DNA from: Hyphomicrobium_A sp964405975
GTDB lineage: Bacteria > Pseudomonadota > Alphaproteobacteria > Rhizobiales > Hyphomicrobiaceae
NCBI GenBank assembly: GCA_964405975.1
Contig: CAYOPW010000068.1
Span: 1-12,394, forward strand
Direction of reading: 5' to 3'
DNA: 12,394 bases
Shown here one piece after another: positions 1-7,178 of this stretch. Position 1 is the first letter of the stretch. Each line of letters starts with the position of its first letter. The notes beneath the pieces are model-generated. The model saw only the letters and a program-made list of their open reading frames with translations. It was not told where the DNA came from and searched no databases. The translations under genes were made by a program, and so were the position numbers.

Positions 1-277
1 TATTCGCGTACATGCCGCCGATCTTGGTCACCTGCTGCATGTAGTCGTCATATGCGCGCTTGGCATAGCTGGTCTGGATTTCGACGGCCTGCTCGACCGA
101 TTTCGATGCCATAAGCTTCTCAAGGGTGGCGCTACCCTCTTCGAACGACCGCTTTGTGTAATCGCCCATCTCAGCAGCGATCGCCTGCCAATTCTTGTTC
201 CACTCGCCGAACATGCGCATGGCGCTGTCCACGTTGGTTTGCCCGAGCTTCTGCATGTCCTCAAAATTTTTCATCAT
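1..277 (-). CDS. Phasin family protein (5' part; 3' end outside window)
   Basis: Phasins coat polyhydroxyalkanoate storage granules in the cytoplasm and affect granule size and number. The 92 visible residues begin MMKNFEDMQK and form an amphipathic, helix-rich, Cys-free sequence. Phasin-like stretches include KNFEDMQKLGQ (3-13), DYTKRSFEEG (39-48), the 'LMASKSVEQAVEIQTSYAK' segment (55-73) and YDDYMQQVTK (76-85). Family members are usually 110-150 residues, so some 20-60 residues are missing beyond position 1. I chose the first of two tandem ATGs at 277, with AAGGA about 13 nt upstream and GGATG closer. The frame stays open further upstream, so a TTG or GTG start adding about 17 or more residues is possible. 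The gene is divergent from the carboxypeptidase at 671. The family call is by motif recognition and is fairly secure. Its role in this organism is inferred. Confidence 0.82.
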   Translation of the reverse strand, partial: MMKNFEDMQKLGQTNVDSAMRMFGEWNKNWQAIAAEMGDYTKRSFEEGSATLEKLMASKSVEQAVEIQTSYAKRAYDDYMQQVTKIGGMYAN

Positions 278-365
278 GGTGTCATCCGTGTCCTTGACAA
301 GCTCACCGACCTTAGAACGCGAAAGCAATCCCCCGGGCCCAATTCCGAGCCTCTCCACAGCTCTT

Positions 366-392
366 TTTATAGGCAATGCACAATTTTTCAAG
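366..392 (-). promoter_or_regulatory. Candidate promoter for the phasin gene (heat-shock-like)
   Basis: Read on the minus strand, CTTGAAA (392-386) is followed after 12 bp by CCTATAAA (373-366), about 90 bp upstream of the phasin ATG. CTTGAAA matches the sigma-32 (RpoH) -35 consensus and CCTATAA resembles the alphaproteobacterial RpoH -10. The spacing is at the short end of what is accepted and is too short for a good sigma-70 promoter. This is pattern matching only. Confidence 0.3.
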
Positions 393-534
393 CGAATTTC
401 TGCGATGCAGCATGAGCAATGTCGACCTCTCGTTAACCGCCTTTAAGCCAACCAAGCAATAAGGTGGACCCTCATTTGGTCGTCGCTGGCACTCAGGCCC
501 TTGCGCCCCAAAGCGGCCCAAAAACGATGCTCCC

Positions 535-558
535 CTCGCTCGAGGCTTTGCGAGCGGG
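535..558. repeat. Short inverted repeat / hairpin in the intergenic region
   Basis: CGCTCG (537-542) and CGAGCG (551-556) are perfect inverted arms around an 8-nt loop, extended by one G·T and one C-G pair. No T-run follows on the plus strand. On the minus strand a TTTTT occurs only after about 11 further bases. It could be a weak structural element or chance in GC-rich DNA. Confidence 0.25.
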
Positions 559-670
559 ACTCGACGTTGGCACAAGGGAATGGCCCAACACCCTGTTCGG
601 GAAGCGTTTTTTGTTCGAGCGGACGCTTCGCCGAATGCGTCATGAACGATCTGATTGAAGCACGAAGCGC

Positions 671-2215
671 GTGAGGACACCCCTTCAATTGATACGCGAT
701 CTGACTCTACGCGCAGGGATCACAGCCCTCATTTTGGCCCTCGCCGCTGGCGCCCTGACGCCCGCGCACGCCACACCGCGCCAGGCCTCCATGGCAATCG
801 ACGCCAATACCGGTGCCGTGCTGCACAATAATTCTGGTGACGCGGCCTGCTATCCCGCCTCGCTCACCAAGATGATGACGATCTATATGACCTTTGAGCT
901 GATCGAACAGGGGCGGATGAGTTACGCCACCAAGATCAAGATGACTGAGACGGCCGCCGCCGCCCCGCCCTCAAAGCTCAAGTTGAAACCTGGCGAGCAG
1001 ATCACCGTGCTTAACGCCATCAAGGCGCTTGTCACCAAGTCGGCAAACGATGTCGCGGTGGCCCTGGCCGAGCACATTGGGGGCAGCGAGGCTAACTTCG
1101 CACGCCTCATGACCAAAAGAGCGCGCGAACTTGGAATGACATCGACGGTCTTTAAGAACGCGTCGGGGCTGCCCAATGGCGAACAGAAAACGACGCCGCG
1201 CGACATACTGAAACTGGCCTTGCACCTCCAGGACCACTTCCCGCAGCACTACAAGCTGTTTTCGACCAAGTACTTCACTTACCGTGGCCGCAGGTACCGC
1301 AACCACAACGCTTTGCTGAGACGGTACAAAGGCATGGACGGCATCAAGACAGGCTACACGCGTGCTTCAGGCTTTAATCTTGTCGCCAATGTGCGCCGCG
1401 ATGGTAAACACGTCGTTGCTGTCGTCTTCGGCGGCAAGTCGGCGCGCGTGCGCAACGCCAAGATGCGATCCATCCTAAACAAGGCGCTTGCGAAAGCCTC
1501 TCGGAAAAGGACGCGCAAACCAGTGCTCGTTGCACGGGCCAAATCTCCCGCTCCTCCGCGCCCCGTTCCCGCAGCGCGCAGAGCGCCCCCGCGTCCTGCG
1601 TTGCGAAAGCTCCCGCCGCCGGCGACTGCAACTGCTGCTCCCAAACTGTCACCGCGCGCACCGCAATTGCGCGGGACGACCCAACCTTCCATCATGATTG
1701 CCACGGTCCGCACAACTCCGATGGCCACCGGCACGCAACGCAATACCTCTCGGATTGAAATGGGCGACACGAACCAGGGATATCGGCCTGCTGCGGCGGC
1801 CAACCCTATCGACAACTCAGTTGCGCGGTTTGCACCTCCTACTGGCGCTCTAAATCACGGGCGACTACCCTCCACGCTTCAAACCCAGGCCGCGGAGTTG
1901 ACCAACGCACGCTCGGCGACGGGGCATTTGCAAGCAGGACGGCAACGGAATGTTGCGGCTACCGCATCTGGACCGTTCCAAATCCAGGTCGGAGCCTACA
2001 TCGCATCGGCAGATGCCGAGCGGCAGATGGCGCAAGCGCGCAAGCGTTCAGGCGGCCTACTCGATCGTTATCGGGCCATCGCCGTACCCGTGGAGAACGG
2101 GCGGCGTCCACTCTACCGAGCCCGTTTCCAGGGCTTCGAAAGAAAGACTGCTTATTCGACCTGCGCCAGCCTGCGGCGGTTGAAGATCGATTGCTTCGTG
2201 CTACCGATGCAGTAG
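671..2215 (+). CDS. Penicillin-binding D-alanyl-D-alanine carboxypeptidase (S11) with C-terminal SPOR domain
   Basis: This periplasmic serine enzyme (514 aa) removes the terminal D-Ala from peptidoglycan stem pentapeptides. Residues 1-34 are a signal peptide: Arg near the start, a hydrophobic core, and an A-H-A cleavage site. Residues 35-275 are the S11 transpeptidase-like domain, with SLTK (S64 nucleophile, K67), SAN (124-126) and KTG (226-228). Residues of about 280-432 form a Pro/Ala/Arg-rich linker. Residues of about 435-514 are a SPOR domain beginning GPFQIQVGAY, which in other proteins binds denuded glycan at the septum. The C-terminal domain found in E. coli PBP5 is absent. The start is GTG 671, the first start after an in-frame stop at 656-658, and it places the signal peptide correctly. 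The ribosome binding site is weak. The gene stands alone and converges on the J-domain gene with 3 bp between stops. The DacA/DacF-like family is certain; septal targeting is inferred from the SPOR domain. Confidence 0.93.
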   Translation: MRTPLQLIRDLTLRAGITALILALAAGALTPAHATPRQASMAIDANTGAVLHNNSGDAACYPASLTKMMTIYMTFELIEQGRMSYATKIKMTETAAAAPPSKLKLKPGEQITVLNAIKALVTKSANDVAVALAEHIGGSEANFARLMTKRARELGMTSTVFKNASGLPNGEQKTTPRDILKLALHLQDHFPQHYKLFSTKYFTYRGRRYRNHNALLRRYKGMDGIKTGYTRASGFNLVANVRRDGKHVVAVVFGGKSARVRNAKMRSILNKALAKASRKRTRKPVLVARAKSPAPPRPVPAARRAPPRPALRKLPPPATATAAPKLSPRAPQLRGTTQPSIMIATVRTTPMATGTQRNTSRIEMGDTNQGYRPAAAANPIDNSVARFAPPTGALNHGRLPSTLQTQAAELTNARSATGHLQAGRQRNVAATASGPFQIQVGAYIASADAERQMAQARKRSGGLLDRYRAIAVPVENGRRPLYRARFQGFERKTAYSTCASLRRLKIDCFVLPMQ

Positions 2216-2218
2216 ATC

Positions 2219-2926
2219 TCATGCATTTCGTGTCGCCAGCGCCACGTCCTTTGCCTCATTGATCTTGGCCGCCAAATACGTCGAGCCGCCGCGATCAGGA
2301 TGCAGCTTGAGCATCAGTTCGCGATGCGCACTACGAATTTCGTCCTCGCTCGCACCGATTGCCAAGCCTAAAATTTCAAAGGCCTCTTCCGGCGTCATGC
2401 GCCCGCCGGGCCCGCGTCCCATCTTCGATTCACCGCGTGCCACATCCTCCCGCCAAGTTGGATGGACTCGATCGAGGTAGGCCTCGATGATCTGCGCCGA
2501 CTGTGGATCCGTATTGCGGCAGTCTTGCCAGAGGAGCGCCATGTCAACAGGCGTCAGGCTTTCGATGTTGCGACCTGCAAACAGTCCTTTGAGAATACGC
2601 CCGCGCATCTCGCCCGTGTCGTGGTCGAGCTCCATTTCCAAATGATCCGTCACGATGCGCGACGTCTGACCCGGCGACTTCTGCGCACTTCCACCACCCC
2701 AAGGTCCCGAAGCGCTGCCCCACAGCAACCAAGAACCCAGCATGGCAAACGGTACGGCCACAGAGGCAAGCCCGCGCAAGGCCAATGCACCTGCGGCCAA
2801 CAACAAAACGATGCCACCGCCGATCGTTATGCGCCGCGCGACTTTAGCTGGGTTAGCGCCTACAAAGGCGCGTAAAACGAGCAGCCCAGCAGCCAGAGCG
2901 GCAAATCCTAAGATGAGATATATCAT
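2219..2926 (-). CDS. Membrane-anchored J-domain (DnaJ-like) protein
   Basis: The product (235 aa) has hydrophobic segments at about 1-23 and 33-70, probably two or three membrane helices. Next come a Gly/Ser-rich stretch (70-82), a soluble middle region (about 88-165, with HDTGEMRGRILKG at 102-114) and a C-terminal J domain (about 177-235, MTPEEAFEILGL...). The HPD motif is at residues 209-211, within LKLHPDRGGS. HPD is the part that stimulates Hsp70 ATPase, so a DnaK partner is expected. The short C-terminal J domain behind membrane helices recalls Pam18/Tim14 and DjlA-type proteins. The gene starts 6 bp after the VWA gene's stop, and GAGG overlapping that stop (TGAGG) serves as its ribosome binding site, suggesting translational coupling. 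The client is unknown. The J domain is certain, and a general 'DnaJ domain-containing protein' label is safest. Confidence 0.9.
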   Translation of the reverse strand: MIYLILGFAALAAGLLVLRAFVGANPAKVARRITIGGGIVLLLAAGALALRGLASVAVPFAMLGSWLLWGSASGPWGGGSAQKSPGQTSRIVTDHLEMELDHDTGEMRGRILKGLFAGRNIESLTPVDMALLWQDCRNTDPQSAQIIEAYLDRVHPTWREDVARGESKMGRGPGGRMTPEEAFEILGLAIGASEDEIRSAHRELMLKLHPDRGGSTYLAAKINEAKDVALATRNA

Positions 2927-2932
2927 CGCGCC

Positions 2933-3733
2933 TCAGCGACCAGGTGGCTTGAGTTGCGTCAGAAGCCGACGAGCCCCTGCACCCTCACGTTTGCCACTCA
3001 AAGCCAGCAGCGCCTTGTGACCGCCCGCGGCATAGACGGCCACCGCAGTGAGAAGTTCGCGCAGCTGCCGGGCGGAGCCGCGATCAAAGCGGCAGAAGGC
3101 CCCATTGGTAAGGCGCGCAAGCTCGCGGAAAGCGCGCTCGGCACGAGCATCCTCGCCCTCCTGGAAAAGGAAAACGGGCACACCCAATAGCGCTAATTCC
3201 CCGGCATGCGCGCATAACTGATCGATGTCCTCCTCCATACAGTCGCCGACGAAGACCAGTGCGTTGACCTTTCGGCCACCACTCTCGTCAATAGCATGCT
3301 TGAGCACCTTGCCGATTTGCGTGAGCCCACCCTGACAAGCGACGCTCGTCATCAGGCGTGCCAGTGCATCCGGGTCAGATACCCACTTGGAGGCCCGGCA
3401 CTCACCCATACCTCGGAAGTAGACGAGCTGCACATCGAGTCCGCCCACCTGCTTCACCGCGTGGAACATGTCTCCTTGAAGTTGGAGTGCCATGTCCCAG
3501 GTGGGCGCGCGGCTCATTGTGGCGTCCATGGCAAAGATGAGGCGCCCGCGGCCGTCGGCAGTAACGGGCGCCATCGTCTTCATTTTTTCGATGAACGCGG
3601 CAACGTCTGAATCGGATGCGCGCTCGCTAGGAAGGTTCACTTTGTCATCGCCCTCTACAGGACGTTGTCCAGCACCCACTTGCGGCGCTGAACCCTTCGA
3701 TGGCTTCGTGCTGGACGGCGGACGCTTCGTCAT
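2933..3733 (-). CDS. VWA (von Willebrand factor type A) domain protein
   Basis: The product (266 aa) has a polar, Pro/Ser/Lys-rich N-terminus (1-35) and then a single VWA-like domain (about 60-235). The metal-binding (MIDAS) positions appear intact: DATMS at 70-74 (DxTxS variant of DxSxS), T138 in GGLTQIG, and D164 in FVGDCMEED. There is no signal peptide or membrane helix, so it should be cytosolic. VWA domains mediate metal-dependent protein contacts, but no specific function can be assigned. I prefer ATG 3733 (GGAA about 8 nt upstream, MTKRPPSSTK). An in-frame ATG at 3802 would add 23 residues and begin only 13 bp after the putA stop, but has no ribosome binding site. It lies downstream of putA and 6 bp upstream of the J-domain gene, so these two genes very likely share a transcript and perhaps a task. 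Confidence 0.85.
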   Translation of the reverse strand: MTKRPPSSTKPSKGSAPQVGAGQRPVEGDDKVNLPSERASDSDVAAFIEKMKTMAPVTADGRGRLIFAMDATMSRAPTWDMALQLQGDMFHAVKQVGGLDVQLVYFRGMGECRASKWVSDPDALARLMTSVACQGGLTQIGKVLKHAIDESGGRKVNALVFVGDCMEEDIDQLCAHAGELALLGVPVFLFQEGEDARAERAFRELARLTNGAFCRFDRGSARQLRELLTAVAVYAAGGHKALLALSGKREGAGARRLLTQLKPPGR

Positions 3734-3815
3734 TGGCGGGGTTCCGGGCAGGCTGCCATAACACCTTGCAAGGATGGCGTGCCACGCTGCTCCCCGCAAC
3801 ATCCGCGATGTGGCA

Positions 3816-6800
3816 TCAGTTATCTTCGACCGTGGCCGTGAGCAGTTCCAGGTTCCCGCCTGTCGCCGTGATGTCGGTCGTGCGAACGCGCTCTACGGCA
3901 TAAGCCCGCAACGTATTGGGCCCACCGGCCTTCGGTCCCGTACCTGAAAGGCCCTCGCCGCCAAAGGGCTGCACGCCAACGACTGCTCCAATTTGATTGC
4001 GATTGACGTAGAGATTACCCACGCGTGCATGTTCGGCAACGTAATCGGCCACCGCCTCGATGCGGCTGTGCAGGCCCAATGTAAGACCGTAGCCAGACGC
4101 GTTGACGGCCTCGATGACGTTGTCGAGATGCCCGCGCTCATAGCGGATGACGTGGAGGATCGGCCCAAACACCTCGCCCTCCAAAGTGTCCAAGCCGTCG
4201 ATCTCGTATATGGCAGGCGTTACATATGTGCCAACGCGGCAATGTTCCGGCAGTAAAAGATCGACGAGCTGGCGGCCATCGCGCTGCATGCGAATCTTGT
4301 GTGCTTCAAGGCGATCTTGTGCGACTTCGTCAATCACCGGCCCAATATCTGTCGCATAGTTGAATGGATCGCCGACATCCAGTGCCTCGACCGCACCAAC
4401 CAACATATCGGTCACATGGTCGGCTGCATCGTCCTGCAGAAATAACACGCGCGCAGCCGAGCAGCGCTGCCCCGCACAATCGAAGGCGGAGCGAACGCAG
4501 TCACGCACCACCTGCTCAGGCAGCGCTGTCGAGTCGGCGATCATCGCGTTGATGCCGCCGGTCTCTGCGATGAAGGGCACGATGGCATTTTGACGCTCGG
4601 CGAGAGCCTTTTGGATTGCCCAAGCCGTGACATTGGATCCGGTAAAGGCAATGCCGCCAACGCGCACATCACGCACAAGCGCCTTGCCTACGTTGGGGCT
4701 GCCGGTCAGCAGGTGCAGCACGTCCGGCGGCACGCCAGCCTCAAGCAGAAGCGTTGTTGCCAGGTATGCGGCGATAGGCGTTTGCTCGGCCGGTTTGGCG
4801 AGCACGGTATTGCCCGCCGCCAAGGCGGCCGCCACTTGCCCGGTGAAAATAGCCAATGGAAAATTCCAAGGCGAAATGCACGCAAATACGCCGCGCGCGC
4901 GCAGATCAAGCGTATTCAATTCGCCAGTCGGGCCTGGCAGCGTCACCGGCCCGCTAAATAGACGGCGTGCGTCGCAGGCATAATAGCGCAGATAGTCGAC
5001 CGCTTCGCGCACATCGCCTTGTGCGCCTTCGAGCGTCTTGCCCGCTTCACGCACAAGCACAGTCATAAGGCGCGCACGGTTCCGCTCGAAAAGATCAGCG
5101 GCAACCTCCAGCACTTCTGCGCGGCTCGCACCACCACGCTGGTCCCACGCATGATGGGCGGCATTAGCACTTTCGATAGCTGCCTCAACCTGTGCAGGCG
5201 TGGCAATACGCACGGTACCAATGCGCTCGCGATTATCATGCGGACAGGTGACCAAACCGGCCGCGTCGCCGCCAATGGTCGCTTCGCCTGATACGATCGG
5301 GCCTGCTTCGAATTCCCCATCGAGGGCCGCATCCATTTCCATATAGAGCTGCGCGCGCACTGATGGATCACTCAGCGCCAAGCCGCTGCTCGCCTTGCGC
5401 GCCGGCAGGTAGATTTCGGTTGGCCGCGGCATAAGCTGCACGCTACCTCGGTCGGTGGTCCGCTCGTACTCGGCCTTCGCCACGGGATCGCGGATCATGT
5501 CGCCGACTGGCGCCTCGTCGTCCGACAGCCGGTTTACGAACGAGGTATTGGCACCGTTCTCCAGTAGACGGCGCACAAGATACGCCAGCAGATCCTCATG
5601 ACCGCCAACGGGCGCATAGATGCGGCAAGGCCGGCCGAGCTTATTCTCACCGACGACCTCCTCGTAGAGGGCCTCGCCCATGCCGTGCAGGCGCTGGAAT
5701 TCAAACGTTGTGGCCCCGGCCGCCACGTGAGCAGCAGCAAGTGCGTGCGCGTTATGCGTTGCAAATTGCGGGTAAAAGGCCTTTGAGTCGCTGAGCAAGA
5801 GCCGCATTCCAGCAAGGAACGACACGTCGGTGTGCAGCTTGCGCGTCAACACCGGGTAGTCGGCAAGCCCGCGTTCTTGCGCCCACTTGATCTCGCTGTC
5901 CCAATACGCGCCCTTGACGAGCCGGACGGGGATACGCTTGCCCTGGCGCTCTGCCAACCGGCGCAGCCAGCGCAAGACGGGAATGGTGCGCTTGCCGTAA
6001 GCCTGAACCGCGATACCGAGACCGTTCCAGCCATCGAGCGCCGGATTTGTAAATGTTGAAGCGAAGAAGTCGAGCGATGGCTCCAACCGGTCCTGCTCTT
6101 CTGCATCGATTGTGATAGCAAGCCCGCGTGCCCGAGCCGCGCGCGCAATGGTGACGAGCCGGGGTCCGAGCTCTGCGGCAAGCCGCTCCTTTTTGCCGGG
6201 CTCGAACCGCGGATGCAGCGCTGAGAGCTTCACCGATAATCCAGGGCGCGCATAAAGTGCGTCTAGATGCGCGCTGGTAAATGGCCCTGCTGCCAAACCA
6301 ATAGCATCGACCGCGCCCATGTAGCGCTCGAAATAAATGTCGGCATCCTTCTCCGTTTTCGCCGCCTCACCCAGCATATCGTAGGAGAAGAGATAGCCCT
6401 CTTGCTCGTAGTCTTGGGCGCGCGCCAGCGCCTCCTTTATAGTGCGCCCGAGCACAAACTGATCTCCAAGGACCTTGACGGCCTGGCGCACGGCCTGGCG
6501 GATGACCGGTTCTCCTGAGCGCGCAACCAGCCGCTTGAGTGCATTGAGCGGGTTAGCACCCCGAGCTTCGCGAAGCTTGACGATGCGTCCCGTCAGCAGC
6601 AGTGCCCAGGTCGAAGCGTTAACGAACAGGTTGTCGGAATGGCCCAGATGGCGTTCCCAGTCGCCACCGGCAATCTTGTCGGCGATGAGTTCGTCAGCTG
6701 TTTCGCTGTCGGGAATTCTCAGCAGCGCCTCGGCGAGGCACATTAAGATCACGCCTTCCTCGCTCGACAGCCCGTACTCGCGCATGAAGGCGTCGACGCC

Positions 6801-7019
6801 AGCGTGCTTGCCTTGATTAGCGCGTGCGGAATAGACGAGTCGGCGCGCGATCTCGGCGGCGCGGCGGCGCTCATCCTCGCTGAACATGGCGCGCTCGATC
6901 AGGCGGTCAAGCAACCGCATTTCGTCTATGAGATGGTGAGCCGCAATCTCATCGCGCGGGGGCAAATCTGACGTGTCGCGCACCTCGTCTCCGAAATCCG
7001 CTCTTTTCAAAGCAACCAT
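3816..7019 (-). CDS. putA: Bifunctional proline dehydrogenase / L-glutamate gamma-semialdehyde dehydrogenase
   Basis: PutA oxidises proline to glutamate: an FAD proline dehydrogenase makes pyrroline-5-carboxylate, and an NAD aldehyde dehydrogenase oxidises its hydrolysed form, with channelling between them. The product is 1067 aa. The proline dehydrogenase barrel spans about 200-500, with VRLVKGAYWDSEIKWAQERG (365-384) and RRLLENGANTSFVNR (483-497, whose paired Arg bind the proline carboxylate). The aldehyde dehydrogenase spans about 570-1050, with SPWNFPLAIFTGQ (716-728), K742, E819 in ETGG and catalytic C853 in GQRCSA. The N-terminal ribbon-helix-helix DNA-binding domain of E. coli PutA is absent, so this is a short, non-autoregulatory type. 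I chose ATG 7019 because GAGGA sits 5 nt upstream. The longer open frame to 7229 adds 70 residues unlike PutA and would overlap panC. Identification is secure. Confidence 0.97.
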   Translation of the reverse strand: MVALKRADFGDEVRDTSDLPPRDEIAAHHLIDEMRLLDRLIERAMFSEDERRRAAEIARRLVYSARANQGKHAGVDAFMREYGLSSEEGVILMCLAEALLRIPDSETADELIADKIAGGDWERHLGHSDNLFVNASTWALLLTGRIVKLREARGANPLNALKRLVARSGEPVIRQAVRQAVKVLGDQFVLGRTIKEALARAQDYEQEGYLFSYDMLGEAAKTEKDADIYFERYMGAVDAIGLAAGPFTSAHLDALYARPGLSVKLSALHPRFEPGKKERLAAELGPRLVTIARAARARGLAITIDAEEQDRLEPSLDFFASTFTNPALDGWNGLGIAVQAYGKRTIPVLRWLRRLAERQGKRIPVRLVKGAYWDSEIKWAQERGLADYPVLTRKLHTDVSFLAGMRLLLSDSKAFYPQFATHNAHALAAAHVAAGATTFEFQRLHGMGEALYEEVVGENKLGRPCRIYAPVGGHEDLLAYLVRRLLENGANTSFVNRLSDDEAPVGDMIRDPVAKAEYERTTDRGSVQLMPRPTEIYLPARKASSGLALSDPSVRAQLYMEMDAALDGEFEAGPIVSGEATIGGDAAGLVTCPHDNRERIGTVRIATPAQVEAAIESANAAHHAWDQRGGASRAEVLEVAADLFERNRARLMTVLVREAGKTLEGAQGDVREAVDYLRYYACDARRLFSGPVTLPGPTGELNTLDLRARGVFACISPWNFPLAIFTGQVAAALAAGNTVLAKPAEQTPIAAYLATTLLLEAGVPPDVLHLLTGSPNVGKALVRDVRVGGIAFTGSNVTAWAIQKALAERQNAIVPFIAETGGINAMIADSTALPEQVVRDCVRSAFDCAGQRCSAARVLFLQDDAADHVTDMLVGAVEALDVGDPFNYATDIGPVIDEVAQDRLEAHKIRMQRDGRQLVDLLLPEHCRVGTYVTPAIYEIDGLDTLEGEVFGPILHVIRYERGHLDNVIEAVNASGYGLTLGLHSRIEAVADYVAEHARVGNLYVNRNQIGAVVGVQPFGGEGLSGTGPKAGGPNTLRAYAVERVRTTDITATGGNLELLTATVEDN

Positions 7020-7178
7020 GTTGTCCTCGTCGCGCCCCGCCGCAAACGATTCGATTAATTGCAGTCTAGCAAATCGCCGCCTGTCGCGCTCGCCAAGCCA
7101 AATTCTTACACTCTTGACGCCTGCTTCGGCCTGATGGAGCTTCGCGCCGGTTCTATTGGGGCAAAACGCGAGGCCGAA
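7020..7178. promoter_or_regulatory. Shared divergent promoter region of putA and panC
   Basis: This stretch of 159 bp lies between the putA ATG and the preferred panC GTG and must drive both genes. It includes the putA ribosome binding site (GAGGA, read on the minus strand, ending 5 nt before the ATG) and the palindrome at 7059-7072. A TTGACG at 7114-7119 could be a -35 element on the plus strand, but no good -10 follows at 17 bp. No regulator gene neighbours putA here, although an Lrp-type putR is often adjacent to putA in alphaproteobacteria. Confidence 0.45.
7059..7072. promoter_or_regulatory. Palindrome TTGC-N6-GCAA upstream of putA (possible operator)
   Basis: TTGC (7059-7062) and GCAA (7069-7072) form a perfect 4-bp dyad around 6 bp, in a locally AT-rich patch 40 bp upstream of the putA start. 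The position suits a transcription-factor site affecting putA. The half-sites are short, so chance is possible. Binding by an Lrp/AsnC-type proline regulator (PutR) is speculation. Confidence 0.25.

Larger units (their letters stand above)
278..670. other. Divergent intergenic region, no convincing gene
   Basis: This stretch of 393 bp separates the phasin start from the carboxypeptidase start, so it should hold both promoters. Short open frames here are Cys- and Arg-rich or overlap each other on both strands, and none has a good ribosome binding site, so I call none of them. The segment nearest the phasin (about 360-450) is AT-richer than the rest and holds the candidate promoter listed separately. 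The segment nearest the carboxypeptidase is GC-rich and holds a short hairpin (535-558). Confidence 0.6.

Noticed and set aside
433..446. TTAA-N6-TTAA resembling a CtrA cell-cycle regulator site upstream of the phasin.
   Set aside because: The CtrA full site needs 7 bp between the TTAA halves and here there are 6. The match is otherwise too short to support alone.
568..585. TGGCAC box suggesting a sigma-54 promoter before the carboxypeptidase.
   Set aside because: No TTGC element occurs at the required 5-bp spacing.
464..658. 64-codon plus-strand open frame between the phasin and the carboxypeptidase.
   Set aside because: It has no family resemblance and no ribosome binding site, and overlapping frames of similar length occur on the opposite strand. 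It looks like a GC-rich chance frame.
642..674. Ten-codon open frame (MNDLIEARSA) whose TGA overlaps the carboxypeptidase GTG, resembling a leader peptide.
   Set aside because: It has no ribosome binding site and no regulatory residue run. One such overlap is expected by chance.
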